A stretch of 64,000 nt of DNA from Cupriavidus sp. BIS7 (GTDB taxonomy: Bacteria > Pseudomonadota > Gammaproteobacteria > Burkholderiales > Burkholderiaceae), in contig NZ_ALOU01000002.1 in the NCBI RefSeq assembly GCF_000292345.1, positions 62,001 to 126,000 on the forward strand, in the 5' to 3' direction. Below the pieces are notes generated by a model that was not told the origin of the DNA, ran no database searches, and saw nothing but the letters and a program-made list of their open reading frames with translations. Both the position numbers and the translations under genes were made by a program. This document shows, piece by piece, positions 8,615 to 17,171 of the stretch; position 1 is the first letter of the stretch, and each line of letters starts with the position of its first letter.

Positions 8615-9856
8615 TCAGGACAGCGTCACGCGAGCAAAGCGGCGCTTGCCCACCTGCACCACGTACGTGCCCGCCGTCACCTTGGTCGACTTGTCGCTGA
8701 CCACGGCGCCGTCGATCTTCACGCCGCCCTGCTCGATATTGCGGTTGGCCTCGGACGTCGACGGCACCAGGTTGGCCTGCTTGAGCAGTTGCGCGATGCC
8801 CAGCGGCGCGCCTTCGAGGCTCACGGCCGGGATGTCGTCGGGCACGCCGCCGCGCGCGCGGTGGTTGAAATCCTCGAGCGCGCGCTCGGCGTCAGCCTGG
8901 CTGTGGAAGCGCGTGACAATCTCCTGCGCCAGCGCCACCTTGCAGTCGCGCGGGTTGCGGCCCAGGGCCACCTCTTCCTTCATCAGGTCGATTTCGTTCA
9001 TCGGGCGGAACGACAGCAGCGTGTAGTACTGCCACATGAGGTCGTCCGAGATGCTCATCAGCTTGCCGAACATGTCGTTCGGAGCCTCGGTCACGCCGAT
9101 GTAGTTGTTCTTGGACTTGGACATCTTCTCGACGCCGTCCAGGCCCACCAGCAGCGGCATGGTCAGGATGCACTGCGACTCCTGGCCGTACTCCTTCTGC
9201 AGTTCGCGCCCCACCAGCAGGTTGAACTTCTGGTCGGTGCCGCCGAGTTCCAGGTCGGACTTCAGGGCGACCGAATCGTAACCCTGCATCAACGGGTAAA
9301 GGAACTCATGGACCGAAATCGGAATCCCAGACCGGAACCGTTTGGTGAAGTCGTCACGCTCCATCATCCGGGCGACGGTGTACTTGGCCGCGAGCTGGAT
9401 CATGCCGCGTGCGCCCAGTGGGTCACACCACTCGCTGTTGTAGCGGATCTCGGTCCGGGCCGGGTCCAGCACCAGGCTGGCCTGCCGATAGTAGGTCTGG
9501 GCGTTGGCCTCGATCTGCTCGCGGGTCAGCGGCGGGCGGGTGGAGTTGCGGCCGGACGGATCGCCGATCGTCGACGTGAAGTCGCCGATCAGGAAGATCA
9601 CCTGGTGGCCCAGGTCCTGGAGCTGTCGCAGCTTGTTCAGGACCACCGTGTGGCCCAGGTGGATATCGGGAGCAGTCGGATCCAGGCCAAGCTTGATCCG
9701 CAGCGGCACGCCGGTGGCCTCGCTGCGGGCCAGCTTGCGCAGCCATTCGGATTCAACCAGGAGCTCGTCGCAGCCGCGCTTGGTGATCTCCAGTGCGCGC
9801 ATCACCGACGGCGTAAGTGGATAGTTGGCCGCGGCGGCCGGGGACACTTCACTCAT
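8615..9856 (-). CDS. tyrS: Tyrosyl-tRNA synthetase
   Basis: TyrS charges tRNA-Tyr in the cytoplasm. The 413-residue class I synthetase has the HIGH-type motif ([10 protein letters not shown]), the KMSKS loop ([13 protein letters not shown]) and a C-terminal S4 RNA-binding domain ([16 protein letters not shown]). Its layout resembles the TyrZ/TyrRS-2 type common in proteobacteria. I chose the ATG at 9856 ([14 protein letters not shown]); an in-frame start at 9898 would add 14 residues and reach into the divergent promoter region. Confidence 0.96.
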   Translation of the reverse strand: MSEVSPAAAANYPLTPSVMRALEITKRGCDELLVESEWLRKLARSEATGVPLRIKLGLDPTAPDIHLGHTVVLNKLRQLQDLGHQVIFLIGDFTSTIGDPSGRNSTRPPLTREQIEANAQTYYRQASLVLDPARTEIRYNSEWCDPLGARGMIQLAAKYTVARMMERDDFTKRFRSGIPISVHEFLYPLMQGYDSVALKSDLELGGTDQKFNLLVGRELQKEYGQESQCILTMPLLVGLDGVEKMSKSKNNYIGVTEAPNDMFGKLMSISDDLMWQYYTLLSFRPMNEIDLMKEEVALGRNPRDCKVALAQEIVTRFHSQADAERALEDFNHRARGGVPDDIPAVSLEGAPLGIAQLLKQANLVPSTSEANRNIEQGGVKIDGAVVSDKSTKVTAGTYVVQVGKRRFARVTLS

Positions 9857-9910
9857 GACGTAAGTCGTTGAAATCAATAAAGAATCTACGACGGACATCC
9901 AGACTTGTTC

Positions 9911-9919
9911 TGGTATAAT
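9911..9919 (+). promoter_or_regulatory. Extended -10 promoter for the M23 peptidase gene
   Basis: TGGTATAAT is a perfect extended -10 element (TG-N-TATAAT). No good -35 lies at the normal distance, as is usual for this class. Transcription would start near 9926, giving a leader of about 145 bases before the start at 10071. The divergent tyrS begins at 9856. Confidence 0.65.
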
Positions 9920-10070
9920 CCGCGCTTTGTGCCAGTCGGGGCTACCCGTCGGCCAACCGTCATTTTAGGCGGCAAACAAACAACGCCCGCACCGCACCTC
10001 GGGGGAGGAAGGCAGACGACACATATCGTCGCGGCAGCGGCCCTGGCAATACAGAAAGCTTGAATTCTAC

Positions 10071-11468
10071 GTGATGTGGTCTAGTCTCCGCGAAGTTTTC
10101 GCGCGCGAGCTGGTGGTCCTTGTCGACCCTACGAACCCCCAGCATGCCCGCCGCCGCAAGCAATTGACCGTCGCCGTCGGCGCGGTCTTCACGCTCGGCA
10201 TGGCTGCGGCAATGGGCGTTGCCCCCCGCAACGCATTCGACGATCCGCTCGCCCCGCGCGTGCAGCAGTCTCTGCGCATGCCGGACGTGCGCCAGCAGCT
10301 TGAACTGCTGACTGAAACCGATGAACACAGCGTCTACGTGCGCCAGGAACGCATGCAGCGTGGCGATACCATCGCCACGCTGCTGCGCCGGCTCGGCGTC
10401 GACGATCCTGACGTGCAGTCGTTCATCATCAAGAACGCGACCGCGCGCGGCCTGTTCGACCTGAACCCTGGCCAGACCGTGCAGGCCGAGGTCGACGACA
10501 GCAACCTGCTGGTGTCGCTCCACGCCAACCTTGGCGGCGATGCCTCGGCCTCGCGCGAACTTGTGGTGGAGCGCGTGGCCCCGCAGAAGGAAGGCGGCGA
10601 CTACTCCTACAAGGCGCGCGTCGCGTCGGTGAACAACGACGTGCACTACGAGATGGCCTCTGGCGCCATCGACGCCAACGGCTTCTTCAAGTCGATGGAC
10701 GCCGCCAACGTGCCGGACGATGTCGTCGGCCAGATGATCTCGATCTTCTCGGGGGTCATCGACTTCCACCACGACATTGCGCGTGGCGACCGCTTCCGCA
10801 TCGTCTACGAAGCGGGCTTCCGCGACGGCGCGTTCGTGCGCAACGGCCGTGTGGTGGCCATCGAGCTGATCAACCGCAACACGCTGTACCAGGCACTCTG
10901 GTACGCGCCGACTGACGGCGAGTCCGGCGCCTACTACACGTTCGACGGGCGCAGCATGAAGCGGCCGTTCCTGCGCTCTCCCGTGGAGTTCTCGCGCGTG
11001 TCGTCTGGCTTTGGCGGGCGCGACCATCCGCTTCACCACAAGTGGGCGCAGCACAAGGGCGTCGACTTCGCCGCCCCCACCGGCACCAAGGTATTTGCGT
11101 CGGGCGAAGGCACGGTCGAATTCGTCGGCCAGCAGAACGGCTACGGCAACCTCATCGTCCTGCGGCACGCTGGCGGCTACTCCACGTACTACGCGCACCT
11201 GTCCCGCTTTGCCGGCGTGCGTGACGGCCAGCACGTGAGCCAGGGCGAGGTGATTGGCTATGTCGGCGCCACGGGCTGGGCCACCGGGCCGCACCTGCAT
11301 TACGAGTTCCGCTACAACGACGTACCGCAGAACCCGCTGACGACGACGCTGATGGAAGCACCGACGCTGACCGGCAAGTCGCGCGGGGAATTCCTGAACT
11401 ACACGAGCGCCATGCTGAGCCGCATCAACATGCTGCGCACCTATAACGTCCTGACCGCAAGCAACTGA
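10071..11468 (+). CDS. M23-family peptidoglycan endopeptidase, membrane-anchored
   Basis: The 465-residue product has one N-terminal membrane segment (about residues 32-52) and then a periplasmic region with an [19 protein letters not shown] segment like OapA/LysM-type domains of MepM-like proteins. The C-terminal M23 domain keeps the zinc ligands: H-x-x-x-D in [10 protein letters not shown] and HLH in [10 protein letters not shown]. It probably cuts peptide cross-links in murein. The start is GTG 10071 or ATG 10074. anmK begins three bases after the stop, so the two are almost certainly co-transcribed. Confidence 0.93.
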   Translation: MMWSSLREVFARELVVLVDPTNPQHARRRKQLTVAVGAVFTLGMAAAMGVAPRNAFDDPLAPRVQQSLRMPDVRQQLELLTETDEHSVYVRQERMQRGDTIATLLRRLGVDDPDVQSFIIKNATARGLFDLNPGQTVQAEVDDSNLLVSLHANLGGDASASRELVVERVAPQKEGGDYSYKARVASVNNDVHYEMASGAIDANGFFKSMDAANVPDDVVGQMISIFSGVIDFHHDIARGDRFRIVYEAGFRDGAFVRNGRVVAIELINRNTLYQALWYAPTDGESGAYYTFDGRSMKRPFLRSPVEFSRVSSGFGGRDHPLHHKWAQHKGVDFAAPTGTKVFASGEGTVEFVGQQNGYGNLIVLRHAGGYSTYYAHLSRFAGVRDGQHVSQGEVIGYVGATGWATGPHLHYEFRYNDVPQNPLTTTLMEAPTLTGKSRGEFLNYTSAMLSRINMLRTYNVLTASN

Positions 11469-11470
11469 CC

Positions 11471-12613
11471 ATGCCCGCCGCCACGCAGTCCAGCGAGATG
11501 TATATCGGCCTGATGTCCGGCACCTCCATGGACGGCGCGGACGGCGTGCTCGTCGATTTCTCGGGCGCGCAGCCCGTGGTGCTGGCGGCCGCCCACACCC
11601 CGTTCCCCGCGCCACTGCGCGAGGCGTTCGGCGCGCTGCAGCAGCCTGGCGACGATGAGATTCATCGCGAGGCAATGGCATCGAACAGCCTGGCGCGAGT
11701 CTATGCGGACTGCGTGGCCGCACTGCTGCGCACGGCCGATGTGCCGGCCGGCAGCGTGACCGCGATCGGCGCGCACGGCCAGACGATCCGCCATCGGCCA
11801 GGCCAGTACGACGGCATCGGCTATACCCGCCAGAGCCAGCACCCCGCGCTGCTGGCCGAGCTGGCCGACATCGATGTGGTGGCGGACTTCCGTAGCCGTG
11901 ACATTGCCGCCGGTGGCCAGGGCGCGCCGCTGGTGCCGGCGGTGCACGCCGCGCTGTTCGGCGCTGCCGGCGAAACGCGCGTGGTCTGCAATATCGGCGG
12001 CATCTCCAATATCAGCATCCTGCCCGCAACCAATACCGGACGTCCGGTGACGGGATTCGACTGCGGTCCCGGCAATGCGCTGCTCGACGACTGGAATCAA
12101 CGGCACTGCGGCACGCCCTACGATGATGGCGGCGCGTGGGCCGCGAGCGGCAAGGTCGATACGGCGCTGCTGGCGCAAATGCTGGCCGAGCCCTACTTCC
12201 GCGCCCCGCCGCCCAAGAGCACCGGGCGCGACCTGTTTCATCCGGGATGGCTGCAGACGCTGCTGGAGCCGCTTGACGATAGGCAGCCGCCTGCCGTTGA
12301 CGTGCAGGCGACGCTGGCCACGCTGACGGCCACCGCGATCGCTCAGGACGTTCAGCGGTACGCGCCCCATGCGCAAAGGCTGATCGTCTGCGGCGGCGGC
12401 GCGCACAACGCGTTTGTCATGGCCACGCTGGCGCAGCTGTTGCCGCACGTGCAGGTACAGACAACGGCGGACTTTGGCGTGCCGGTATCGCAAGTGGAAG
12501 CCATCGCGTTTGCATGGCTGGCACGGCAATGCGTGCGGCGCGCTTTTGGAAACGTTCCAACCGTTACTGGCGCTGCAGGCCCGCGCGTGCTGGGAGCCAT
12601 CTACCCGCGCTGA
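11471..12613 (+). CDS. anmK: Anhydro-N-acetylmuramic acid kinase
   Basis: AnmK opens and phosphorylates 1,6-anhydro-MurNAc to MurNAc-6-phosphate in cell-wall recycling. The 380-residue product shows family motifs in order: [15 protein letters not shown] near the N-terminus, [24 protein letters not shown] (containing the catalytic Asp) and [11 protein letters not shown]. It follows the M23 peptidase by two bases, coupling recycling to murein cleavage. A bidirectional terminator follows. Confidence 0.95.
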   Translation: MPAATQSSEMYIGLMSGTSMDGADGVLVDFSGAQPVVLAAAHTPFPAPLREAFGALQQPGDDEIHREAMASNSLARVYADCVAALLRTADVPAGSVTAIGAHGQTIRHRPGQYDGIGYTRQSQHPALLAELADIDVVADFRSRDIAAGGQGAPLVPAVHAALFGAAGETRVVCNIGGISNISILPATNTGRPVTGFDCGPGNALLDDWNQRHCGTPYDDGGAWAASGKVDTALLAQMLAEPYFRAPPPKSTGRDLFHPGWLQTLLEPLDDRQPPAVDVQATLATLTATAIAQDVQRYAPHAQRLIVCGGGAHNAFVMATLAQLLPHVQVQTTADFGVPVSQVEAIAFAWLARQCVRRAFGNVPTVTGAAGPRVLGAIYPR

Positions 12614-12643
12614 ATATCAGGCTCAGCCGGAGACGTCGGGATA

Positions 12644-12673
12644 AAAAAAGCGCACCAGCTGGTGCGCTTTTTT
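12644..12673. terminator. Bidirectional terminator between anmK and erpA
   Basis: This is a perfect 30-base palindrome: six A, GCGCACC, AGCT centre, GGTGCGC, six T. It serves both convergent genes. Confidence 0.94.
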
Positions 12674-12691
12674 CTTGGGGACGAGCCCGGA

Positions 12692-13060
12692 TCAGACCGA
12701 GAACGACGAACCACAACCGCAGGTGGTCGATGCATTCGGGTTCTTGATCACGAATTGCGCGCCGTTGATGTCTTCCTTGTAGTCGATCTCGGCGCCAACC
12801 AGATACTGGTAGCTCATCGAGTCGATCAACAGCGTCACGCCATTCTTGACCATCGTGGTGTCGTCTTCATTGACGTCTTCATCAAACGTGAAGCCGTACT
12901 GGAAGCCAGAGCAGCCGCCACCCTGCACGAACACGCGCAGCTTCAGGTCGGCATTGCCCTCTTCCTCAATCAACTGCTTGACCTTGTCGGCTGCGCTGTC
13001 AGTAAAGACGAACGGTGCCGGCACGTCTTCGGTTGCGGGTGCCTCTGCGACTGCGTTCAT
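12692..13060 (-). CDS. erpA: Iron-sulfur cluster insertion protein ErpA
   Basis: ErpA is an A-type carrier that delivers Fe-S clusters to target enzymes. The 122-residue product has the three conserved cysteines: one in [13 protein letters not shown] and two in the C-terminal [11 protein letters not shown]. The N-terminal extension (about 15 residues, Ala/Pro rich) is usual in betaproteobacteria. AGGAGAT lies upstream of the ATG at 13060. It converges on anmK through the shared terminator. Confidence 0.96.
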   Translation of the reverse strand: MNAVAEAPATEDVPAPFVFTDSAADKVKQLIEEEGNADLKLRVFVQGGGCSGFQYGFTFDEDVNEDDTTMVKNGVTLLIDSMSYQYLVGAEIDYKEDINGAQFVIKNPNASTTCGCGSSFSV

Positions 13061-13195
13061 GGGGAATCTCCTGGTTAGATACGCCCGTATTCTAAGCGCT
13101 ACTCACAAATCGTGCCGAAACCCTTGGTTTTCAAGGGACTATGGCTACTTATGCAGCACTGCTCGACGACGCCAAATCAGCGCGTCATCAACAGC

Positions 13196-13693
13196 TCAAG
13201 CGGCGACTCCGGCACCTTCCGGAGCCTTGCCGTCCTCATCGGACTCCTGCCCCGATGGTGCGGCGGCGGCATCGGTGACGTCGCAAGCCTCCACTGCCGG
13301 AACGGACGGGGCATGGTTGGGGAGGGCCTTCACTTCGGTCTGTACCAGCGGTACCAGCCGGCCCTCGACAATCGCGCCCTGGTGCATTTCAAGCGCCGCG
13401 TAGCGCACCTCACCGTAGACCCGCGCGTGCGGCTGCAGCTCCAGCAGTTCGCCCGCGTGCACGGGACCAGTTACGGTGCCGTTCAGGATCAGGTGGTCCA
13501 CGCGGACCTCGCCTTCGACCACGCCCTTCTCGCTGATCACCAGCATGCTGGGCTTGCCTTCGGCAGCCACCACGTTGCCACGCACCCGACCATCGAGGCG
13601 CAGTCCGCCGGAAAACGTCACATCGCCCTCCATGGAGGCGCCCTGGCCAATCAAGGTGTCGATGGACAGGCCCTTCTTCTTCGAAAACAGCAT
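13196..13693 (-). CDS. Bactofilin (polymer-forming cytoskeletal protein)
   Basis: The 165-residue product has the DUF583/bactofilin beta-helix core with regular Gly/Val turns: DTLIGQGASMEGDVTFSGG, LRLDGRVRGNV, EKGVVEGEVRVDHLILNG and ARVYGEVRYAALEMHQGA. The tails are short; the C-terminal one is acidic and Ala-rich. Bactofilins form nucleotide-independent filaments that localise envelope enzymes. I chose the ATG at 13693 (MLFSKKKG) because GAGGAG lies just upstream; an in-frame start at 13711 adds six residues. The membrane coiled-coil gene upstream ends 23 bases away. Confidence 0.93.
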   Translation of the reverse strand: MLFSKKKGLSIDTLIGQGASMEGDVTFSGGLRLDGRVRGNVVAAEGKPSMLVISEKGVVEGEVRVDHLILNGTVTGPVHAGELLELQPHARVYGEVRYAALEMHQGAIVEGRLVPLVQTEVKALPNHAPSVPAVEACDVTDAAAAPSGQESDEDGKAPEGAGVAA

Positions 13694-13716
13694 GTTTTTT
13701 CTCCTCTTCACGCGAA

Positions 13717-14475
13717 CTACGGCGTTGCCGACTGCGTCGCCCGTACCTGGCCGTTCTGAACGATACGGACCGAGACGGTACGCACTTCGGCATCCTGCGG
13801 AATCCTCAGGTCGCCTTCCAGGCGTTGGTAATGTGTCAGCCGAACCGCTGGCAATGGCGGGTCGCCCGGTTGCGGCAAGGCCAGCGTCAGCGGCTTGCCA
13901 CCCCGAATCGCTGATACCGTGAATTGCAGATCACCCTTGAACTCGGACTGCTCGACAAACGCTTTTGACCCTCCTTGCATCGCGAGCAGGCGATAGTGCA
14001 CGGCGCGCGGCTGCGCTTCGTCCAGCGAGACGCGGAAACTGCGTACATGGATACCCGACGTATCCCCGGTAGCTGGAAGCAGCGATTCGAAGAACCCCAA
14101 ATCCTCCTTCAGTTGACCGGTTTCGGCCTCCGCGGCCTTGAACTGCTGTGCAAGCCGTTCCTGCGCCGTACGCGACATCTGCAACTCGGCCTCCGCAGTA
14201 TTCGCGGTGGCGCGCAGGCGATCCCGCTCCGCGGTCAGGTCAGCCAGTTGCTGACGCAACTGCGCCACGGCTTCAGCCGAATCAGCCACCGGACCGGCAA
14301 CCGGCGTGGCCGAACGCCGCCCGGCATCGTACGCCCCGGCAGCCAGCACGCCGCCAACCAGAACCGATGCAAGCAGTGCCAGCAACAGGGTCCGCCAGGG
14401 TCGGTGCGCACGGATCACCGATGCCGGCAGCCGCAAACCGCGGCGCGGTCGCAATGGCCGGTATCTCAAACCCAT
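13717..14475 (-). CDS. DUF6776-type inner-membrane coiled-coil protein
   Basis: The 252-residue product has a basic N-terminus, one membrane segment (about residues 28-48), a periplasmic coiled coil (about 65-125; heptads with QLRQQLADLTAERDRLR) and a beta-rich C-terminal domain of about 120 residues. I recognise the arrangement as the family now called DUF6776, which commonly lies next to bactofilin in betaproteobacteria. Its function is unknown. The spacing (23 bases) argues for one operon with the bactofilin, so it may be its membrane partner. Confidence 0.82.
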   Translation of the reverse strand: MGLRYRPLRPRRGLRLPASVIRAHRPWRTLLLALLASVLVGGVLAAGAYDAGRRSATPVAGPVADSAEAVAQLRQQLADLTAERDRLRATANTAEAELQMSRTAQERLAQQFKAAEAETGQLKEDLGFFESLLPATGDTSGIHVRSFRVSLDEAQPRAVHYRLLAMQGGSKAFVEQSEFKGDLQFTVSAIRGGKPLTLALPQPGDPPLPAVRLTHYQRLEGDLRIPQDAEVRTVSVRIVQNGQVRATQSATP

Positions 14476-14619
14476 CGTGCGTTCCCATCACCCATTGTCG
14501 CCCCCCTCGCTTCACAGGCCCGTGATTGTATCGCTGGCTGAACATTGCGCGAATGAAAAGTGTGACAATTGGTATACATGCACCATAAAGGCGGAAGTAC
14601 TCGGCTGTTTTCGGACGAA

Positions 14620-14651
14620 AAAAAACCGCACGGCATAGCGTGCGGTTTTTT
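14620..14651. terminator. Terminator of the rplM-rpsI operon
   Basis: A 7-bp GC stem (14626-14632 CCGCACG with 14639-14645 CGTGCGG, loop GCATAG) is flanked by an A run and a T run. It ends minus-strand transcription from rpsI (stop at 14693). Its symmetry means it may also act on plus-strand transcripts. Confidence 0.92.
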
Positions 14652-14692
14652 CGGATTTGCCGGCCCCGCGCAGCGGAACCAGCAAATGCGCA

Positions 14693-15085
14693 TCAGCGCT
14701 TCGAGAACTGCTTCCGGCGACGTGCCTTGTGCAGACCGACCTTCTTACGCTCGACTTCACGAGCATCACGAGTCACGTAGCCAGCCTTCGACAGAGCCGA
14801 CTTCAGCGTGGCATCGTAATCGATCAGGGCGCGCGTGATGCCGTGGCGGACAGCGCCGGCCTGGCCGGTTTCACCACCACCGGTCACGTTGACCTTGATA
14901 TCGAACGTTTCGCCGTGAGCCGTCAGCTCCAGCGGCTGGCGCACGATCATCAGCGAGGTTTCGCGAGCGAAGTACTCTTTGATGGGCTTGCCGTTGACGA
15001 CGATGTCGCCCTTGCCAGACTTGATGAAGACACGAGCCACAGCGCTCTTGCGGCGGCCAGTACCGTAATTCCAGTTACCGATCAT
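14693..15085 (-). CDS. rpsI: 30S ribosomal protein S9
   Basis: The 130-residue product starts [20 protein letters not shown] and ends [11 protein letters not shown], the universally conserved S9 tail that reaches the P-site tRNA. Internal blocks [18 protein letters not shown] and [13 protein letters not shown] fit the family. It follows rplM by 12 bases, the usual L13-S9 operon. Confidence 0.99.
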   Translation of the reverse strand: MIGNWNYGTGRRKSAVARVFIKSGKGDIVVNGKPIKEYFARETSLMIVRQPLELTAHGETFDIKVNVTGGGETGQAGAVRHGITRALIDYDATLKSALSKAGYVTRDAREVERKKVGLHKARRRKQFSKR

Positions 15086-15097
15086 GGATTGGCCCCC

Positions 15098-15526
15098 TTA
15101 GATTTCCAGCACCTTGGGCTGCTGTGCGCTATGCGGATGCTCGCCTTCGGCATAAACCTTCAGCTTCTTGATCATCGCGTAGCCCAGCGGACCCTTCGGC
15201 AGCATGCCCTTCACGGCCTTTTCCAGGGCGCGACCCGGGAAACGCTGTTGCATCTTGCCGAACGTCGTTTCGTAGATACCGCCCGGGTAGCCCGAGTGAC
15301 GGTAGTACTTCTTGTCCTGTTCCTTGGTACCCGTCACGCGCAGCTTGGCTGCATTGACGATGATGATGAAATCACCGGTGTCGACGTGAGGAGTGAATTC
15401 CGGCTTGTGCTTGCCGCGCAGTCGGCGTGCCACTTCGCTGGCAACACGGCCGAGGACCTTGTCCGTCGCGTCAATCACGTACCAGTCGCGCTTTACCTCT
15501 GCAGGCTTGGCGGAAAAGGTCTTCAT
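15098..15526 (-). CDS. rplM: 50S ribosomal protein L13
   Basis: The 142-residue product starts [20 protein letters not shown] and carries the L13 signatures [30 protein letters not shown] and [20 protein letters not shown]. It is exactly the E. coli length. I chose the ATG at 15526 with AGGA upstream; a longer in-frame reading to 15679 enters the leader. The transcript has a leader of about 145 bases from the promoter near 15680, which could be where L13 autoregulates as it does in E. coli. Confidence 0.99.
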   Translation of the reverse strand: MKTFSAKPAEVKRDWYVIDATDKVLGRVASEVARRLRGKHKPEFTPHVDTGDFIIIVNAAKLRVTGTKEQDKKYYRHSGYPGGIYETTFGKMQQRFPGRALEKAVKGMLPKGPLGYAMIKKLKVYAEGEHPHSAQQPKVLEI

Positions 15527-15677
15527 GATTTTTCCTGATTTTTGAAATCTGCCCGAAGTTGACGGTCGCCGTTTTAGCGTCCTGTCAATTGGCCGGCCCT
15601 TGGGACCTGGCCTTCCTGCTTGGATCTGCAGGCTCTCCCTACTCTTTTTCCGGGGGCAATGACCGGAAAAGTCGGCC

Positions 15678-15708
15678 ATTATACGGGCTGACGATCAGAT
15701 CGCACAAG
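15678..15708 (-). promoter_or_regulatory. Probable rplM-rpsI promoter
   Basis: Reading the minus strand, TATAAT (plus 15678-15683) is preceded by TTGTGC (plus 15703-15708) with a 19-base spacer. TGTGCG with 17 bases is an alternative -35. The start would fall near 15671. Confidence 0.6.
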
Positions 15709-15825
15709 CAAAGTTGTGCCTTTTCGTCAAGATGCTGACGCATCCCCATGCATCCGGGCACCAGAAGCGCAGCCGGAATCACTACATCGCCCGACAAGCC
15801 TTGTAAGCAGGCCTTGTAAAAGACG

Positions 15826-15857
15826 AAAAAAAACCCAAGTCGGTTGGACTTGGGTTT
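15826..15857 (-). terminator. Strong minus-strand intrinsic terminator with no gene upstream
   Basis: An 11-bp perfect stem (15831-15841 with 15847-15857, loop GGTTG) is followed on the minus strand by eight T. No recognisable gene lies upstream of it on that strand, which points to a non-coding transcript. Confidence 0.85.
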
Positions 15858-15999
15858 GAATCCACCAAAGGAGGAGGGTGGAGGAGACACCGGGCGATCA
15901 ACGGGGCCAGTCATGGCGGGCGGTGCGGCGAGCGATTTGGGTACGTTACCGGCTTTCGCTTTCGCACTCTGGCGCGCTCTTGTGCGCCGTCGTTCGATG
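15826..15999 (-). ncRNA. Candidate small RNA with an anti-Shine-Dalgarno hairpin loop
   Basis: This minus-strand unit has a -10 TATAAT (plus 16006-16011) and ends at the terminator at 15826-15857, giving an RNA of about 174 nt. Within it a hairpin (arms at plus 15861-15866 and 15877-15882) displays CUCCUCCUUU in its loop. That resembles the 3' end of 16S rRNA and could pair with ribosome binding sites. A second CU-rich run, GUCUCCUCC, lies just 5' of it. The closed ends expected of 6S RNA are absent. This rests on sequence only; expression is not shown. Confidence 0.5.
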
Positions 16000-16005
16000 G
16001 ATTGG

Positions 16006-16033
16006 ATTATACATATCGCAGCCCATAACGCAA
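16006..16033 (-). promoter_or_regulatory. Promoter of the candidate small RNA
   Basis: On the minus strand, TATAAT (plus 16006-16011) is preceded at 16 bases by TTGCGT (plus 16028-16033). The -10 is perfect and the -35 matches three of six consensus bases. Confidence 0.5.
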
Positions 16034-16075
16034 GAAAATTTGCAGTGCGAAATGCAATACCATAATACGAAATGA

Positions 16076-16094
16076 TTTATGCGTCACGCATAAA
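16076..16094. promoter_or_regulatory. Perfect operator-like palindrome upstream of the OsmC-family gene
   Basis: TTTATGCGT-C-ACGCATAAA is a perfect 9-bp inverted repeat around one central base. A possible plus-strand -10 (CATAAT, 16061-16066) lies ten bases upstream, so a bound protein would sit at the start of transcription. It lacks a T run and is too tight for a hairpin, which favours a protein-binding site. The regulator is unknown. Confidence 0.5.
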
Positions 16095-16298
16095 GATGTT
16101 TTTTCCTTTAAAAACAAATATTTAAACCAAACATACCGATGGATCCGAGACGTCGCTTTAGAGGAGACCCTCGGAAATATGAGGGTAATCCCGCACCCAG
16201 GAGCCATCCCTTCGATGTCATATACTGACGAAATGCAAGGTGCGTGATCGCGCGGTGCGGCGCGGCCACAGACAATCAGGAACCGAGGAACGAAAAAG

Positions 16299-16721
16299 AT
16301 GGAATGCAAAGTGACATGGATGGGCCCGGAAGGCATGAGCTTCGTGGCCCAGACGGGCAGCGGACACATCGTGGCCATGGATGGCGCCCCCGATGGTGGC
16401 GGTAATAATCTTGCGCCGCGTCCGATGGAAATGGTGCTGCTGGGCACCGGCGGCTGCACGGCTTATGACGTGGTGCTGATCCTCAAGCGCGGCCGCCAGG
16501 ATGTGCGCGGCTGTACGGTCAAGCTGGAAGCCGAGCGCGCCGAGACAGAGCCGAAGGTCTTCACGAAGATCAACTTCCACTTCACCGTGACGGGCCGCAA
16601 CCTGGACCCGGCCAAGGTGGAACGGGCCATCGAGCTGTCGCACGAGAAGTACTGCTCGGCCTCGATCATGCTGGCCAAGACGGCCGAGATCACCCACACG
16701 ATGGAAATCGTCGAGGGCTGA
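16299..16721 (+). CDS. OsmC/Ohr-family protein (YhfA-like)
   Basis: The 140-residue product has the two redox cysteines of the OsmC superfamily: Cys53 in LLGTGGCTAYDVV and Cys119 in HEKYCSASIMLAKTA. It resembles the YhfA branch more than Ohr or OsmC proper. The branch is thought to handle thiol or peroxide stress, but the substrate of YhfA-like members is not established. A terminator follows 30 bases after the stop. Confidence 0.9.
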   Translation: MECKVTWMGPEGMSFVAQTGSGHIVAMDGAPDGGGNNLAPRPMEMVLLGTGGCTAYDVVLILKRGRQDVRGCTVKLEAERAETEPKVFTKINFHFTVTGRNLDPAKVERAIELSHEKYCSASIMLAKTAEITHTMEIVEG

Positions 16722-16750
16722 GACGCCCCCTGAGAGCAGCCCAAAACAAA

Positions 16751-16775
16751 AACGCCCGGTGCAATGCCGGGCGTT
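16751..16775. terminator. Shared terminator of the OsmC-family gene and rnpB
   Basis: AACGCCCGG (16751-16759) pairs with CCGGGCGTT (16767-16775) around a seven-base loop. T runs follow on the plus strand and A runs precede it, so it can end transcription from both sides. Confidence 0.92.
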
Positions 16776-16792
16776 TTTGTATCTGAAATCTG

Positions 16793-17138
16793 AAGCAAAG
16801 CAGGCCGATAAGCCGGATTCTGTGCACCCCGCGTGCCTTGCGGCCCTTGGGGCGTGACAACCATTCCTCTAGGCCGACCGTTACCGGCCGGCTCCAGCTC
16901 CCTACCCGCAGACTCGGCGGGCCGCTTCATCGTCTGCCTATTTGGGATTGCTCCAGGTGGAGGTTACCGCGTTTCACCCTTCCCGCCAGCCGAAGCCGGC
17001 GGCAAGACTCGTCTCTGTGGCCCTATTCCGCACGTTGCCGTGGATGGCTGTTAGCCAACACCCTGCCCTGTGGAGTCCGGACTTTCCTCCCCTTGCATCT
17101 TGCGATGCAAGCAGCGGTTGTCTGTCCTGCTTTGCGGG
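16793..17138 (-). ncRNA. rnpB: RNase P catalytic RNA (M1, type A)
   Basis: The minus strand contains the universally conserved GAGGAAAGTCCGGACTCC near the 5' end (about plus 17070-17087) and AGAATCCGGCTTATCGGCC near the 3' end (about plus 16805-16825). The 5' GCAAAGCAGG (plus 17126-17135) pairs with 3' CCTGCTTTGC (plus 16795-16804) to form helix P1, which sets the ends. The length of about 345 nt is normal. It processes the 5' ends of tRNAs. Ends are uncertain by a few bases. Confidence 0.97.
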
Positions 17139-17142
17139 CCGC

Positions 17143-17171
17143 AGTCTAACACCGATGCGTTCGCCGGTCAG
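17143..17171 (-). promoter_or_regulatory. rnpB promoter
   Basis: On the minus strand, CTGACC (plus 17166-17171) and TAGACT (plus 17143-17148) are separated by 17 bases. Initiation near 17136 agrees with the 5' end predicted from helix P1. The -35 overlaps the stop codon of the DUF3025 gene. Confidence 0.6.

Larger units (their letters stand above)
15527..16298. other. Intergenic region rplM to OsmC-family gene (772 bases)
   Basis: No credible protein gene is visible. The stretch holds the rplM promoter and leader (15527-15708), a candidate sRNA (15826-15999) with its promoter, a short direct repeat GCCTTGTAA at 15798-15806 and 15811-15819, and a perfect 9+1+9 palindrome at 16076-16094. From about 16010 to 16140 the DNA is markedly AT-rich compared with its neighbours, as in promoter regions. 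Confidence 0.7.

Noticed and set aside
15639..15914. 91-codon minus-strand frame beginning MTGPVDRPVSPPP across the candidate sRNA and its terminator
   Set aside because: It reads straight through a strong intrinsic terminator, has no Shine-Dalgarno sequence, and ends in leader DNA. A short leader peptide within the RNA is possible but unsupported.
15826..15999. 6S RNA or SRP RNA as identity of the candidate small RNA
   Set aside because: The ends do not pair into a closing stem as in 6S RNA, and the SRP core GGAAGGUAGCA-type segment is absent.
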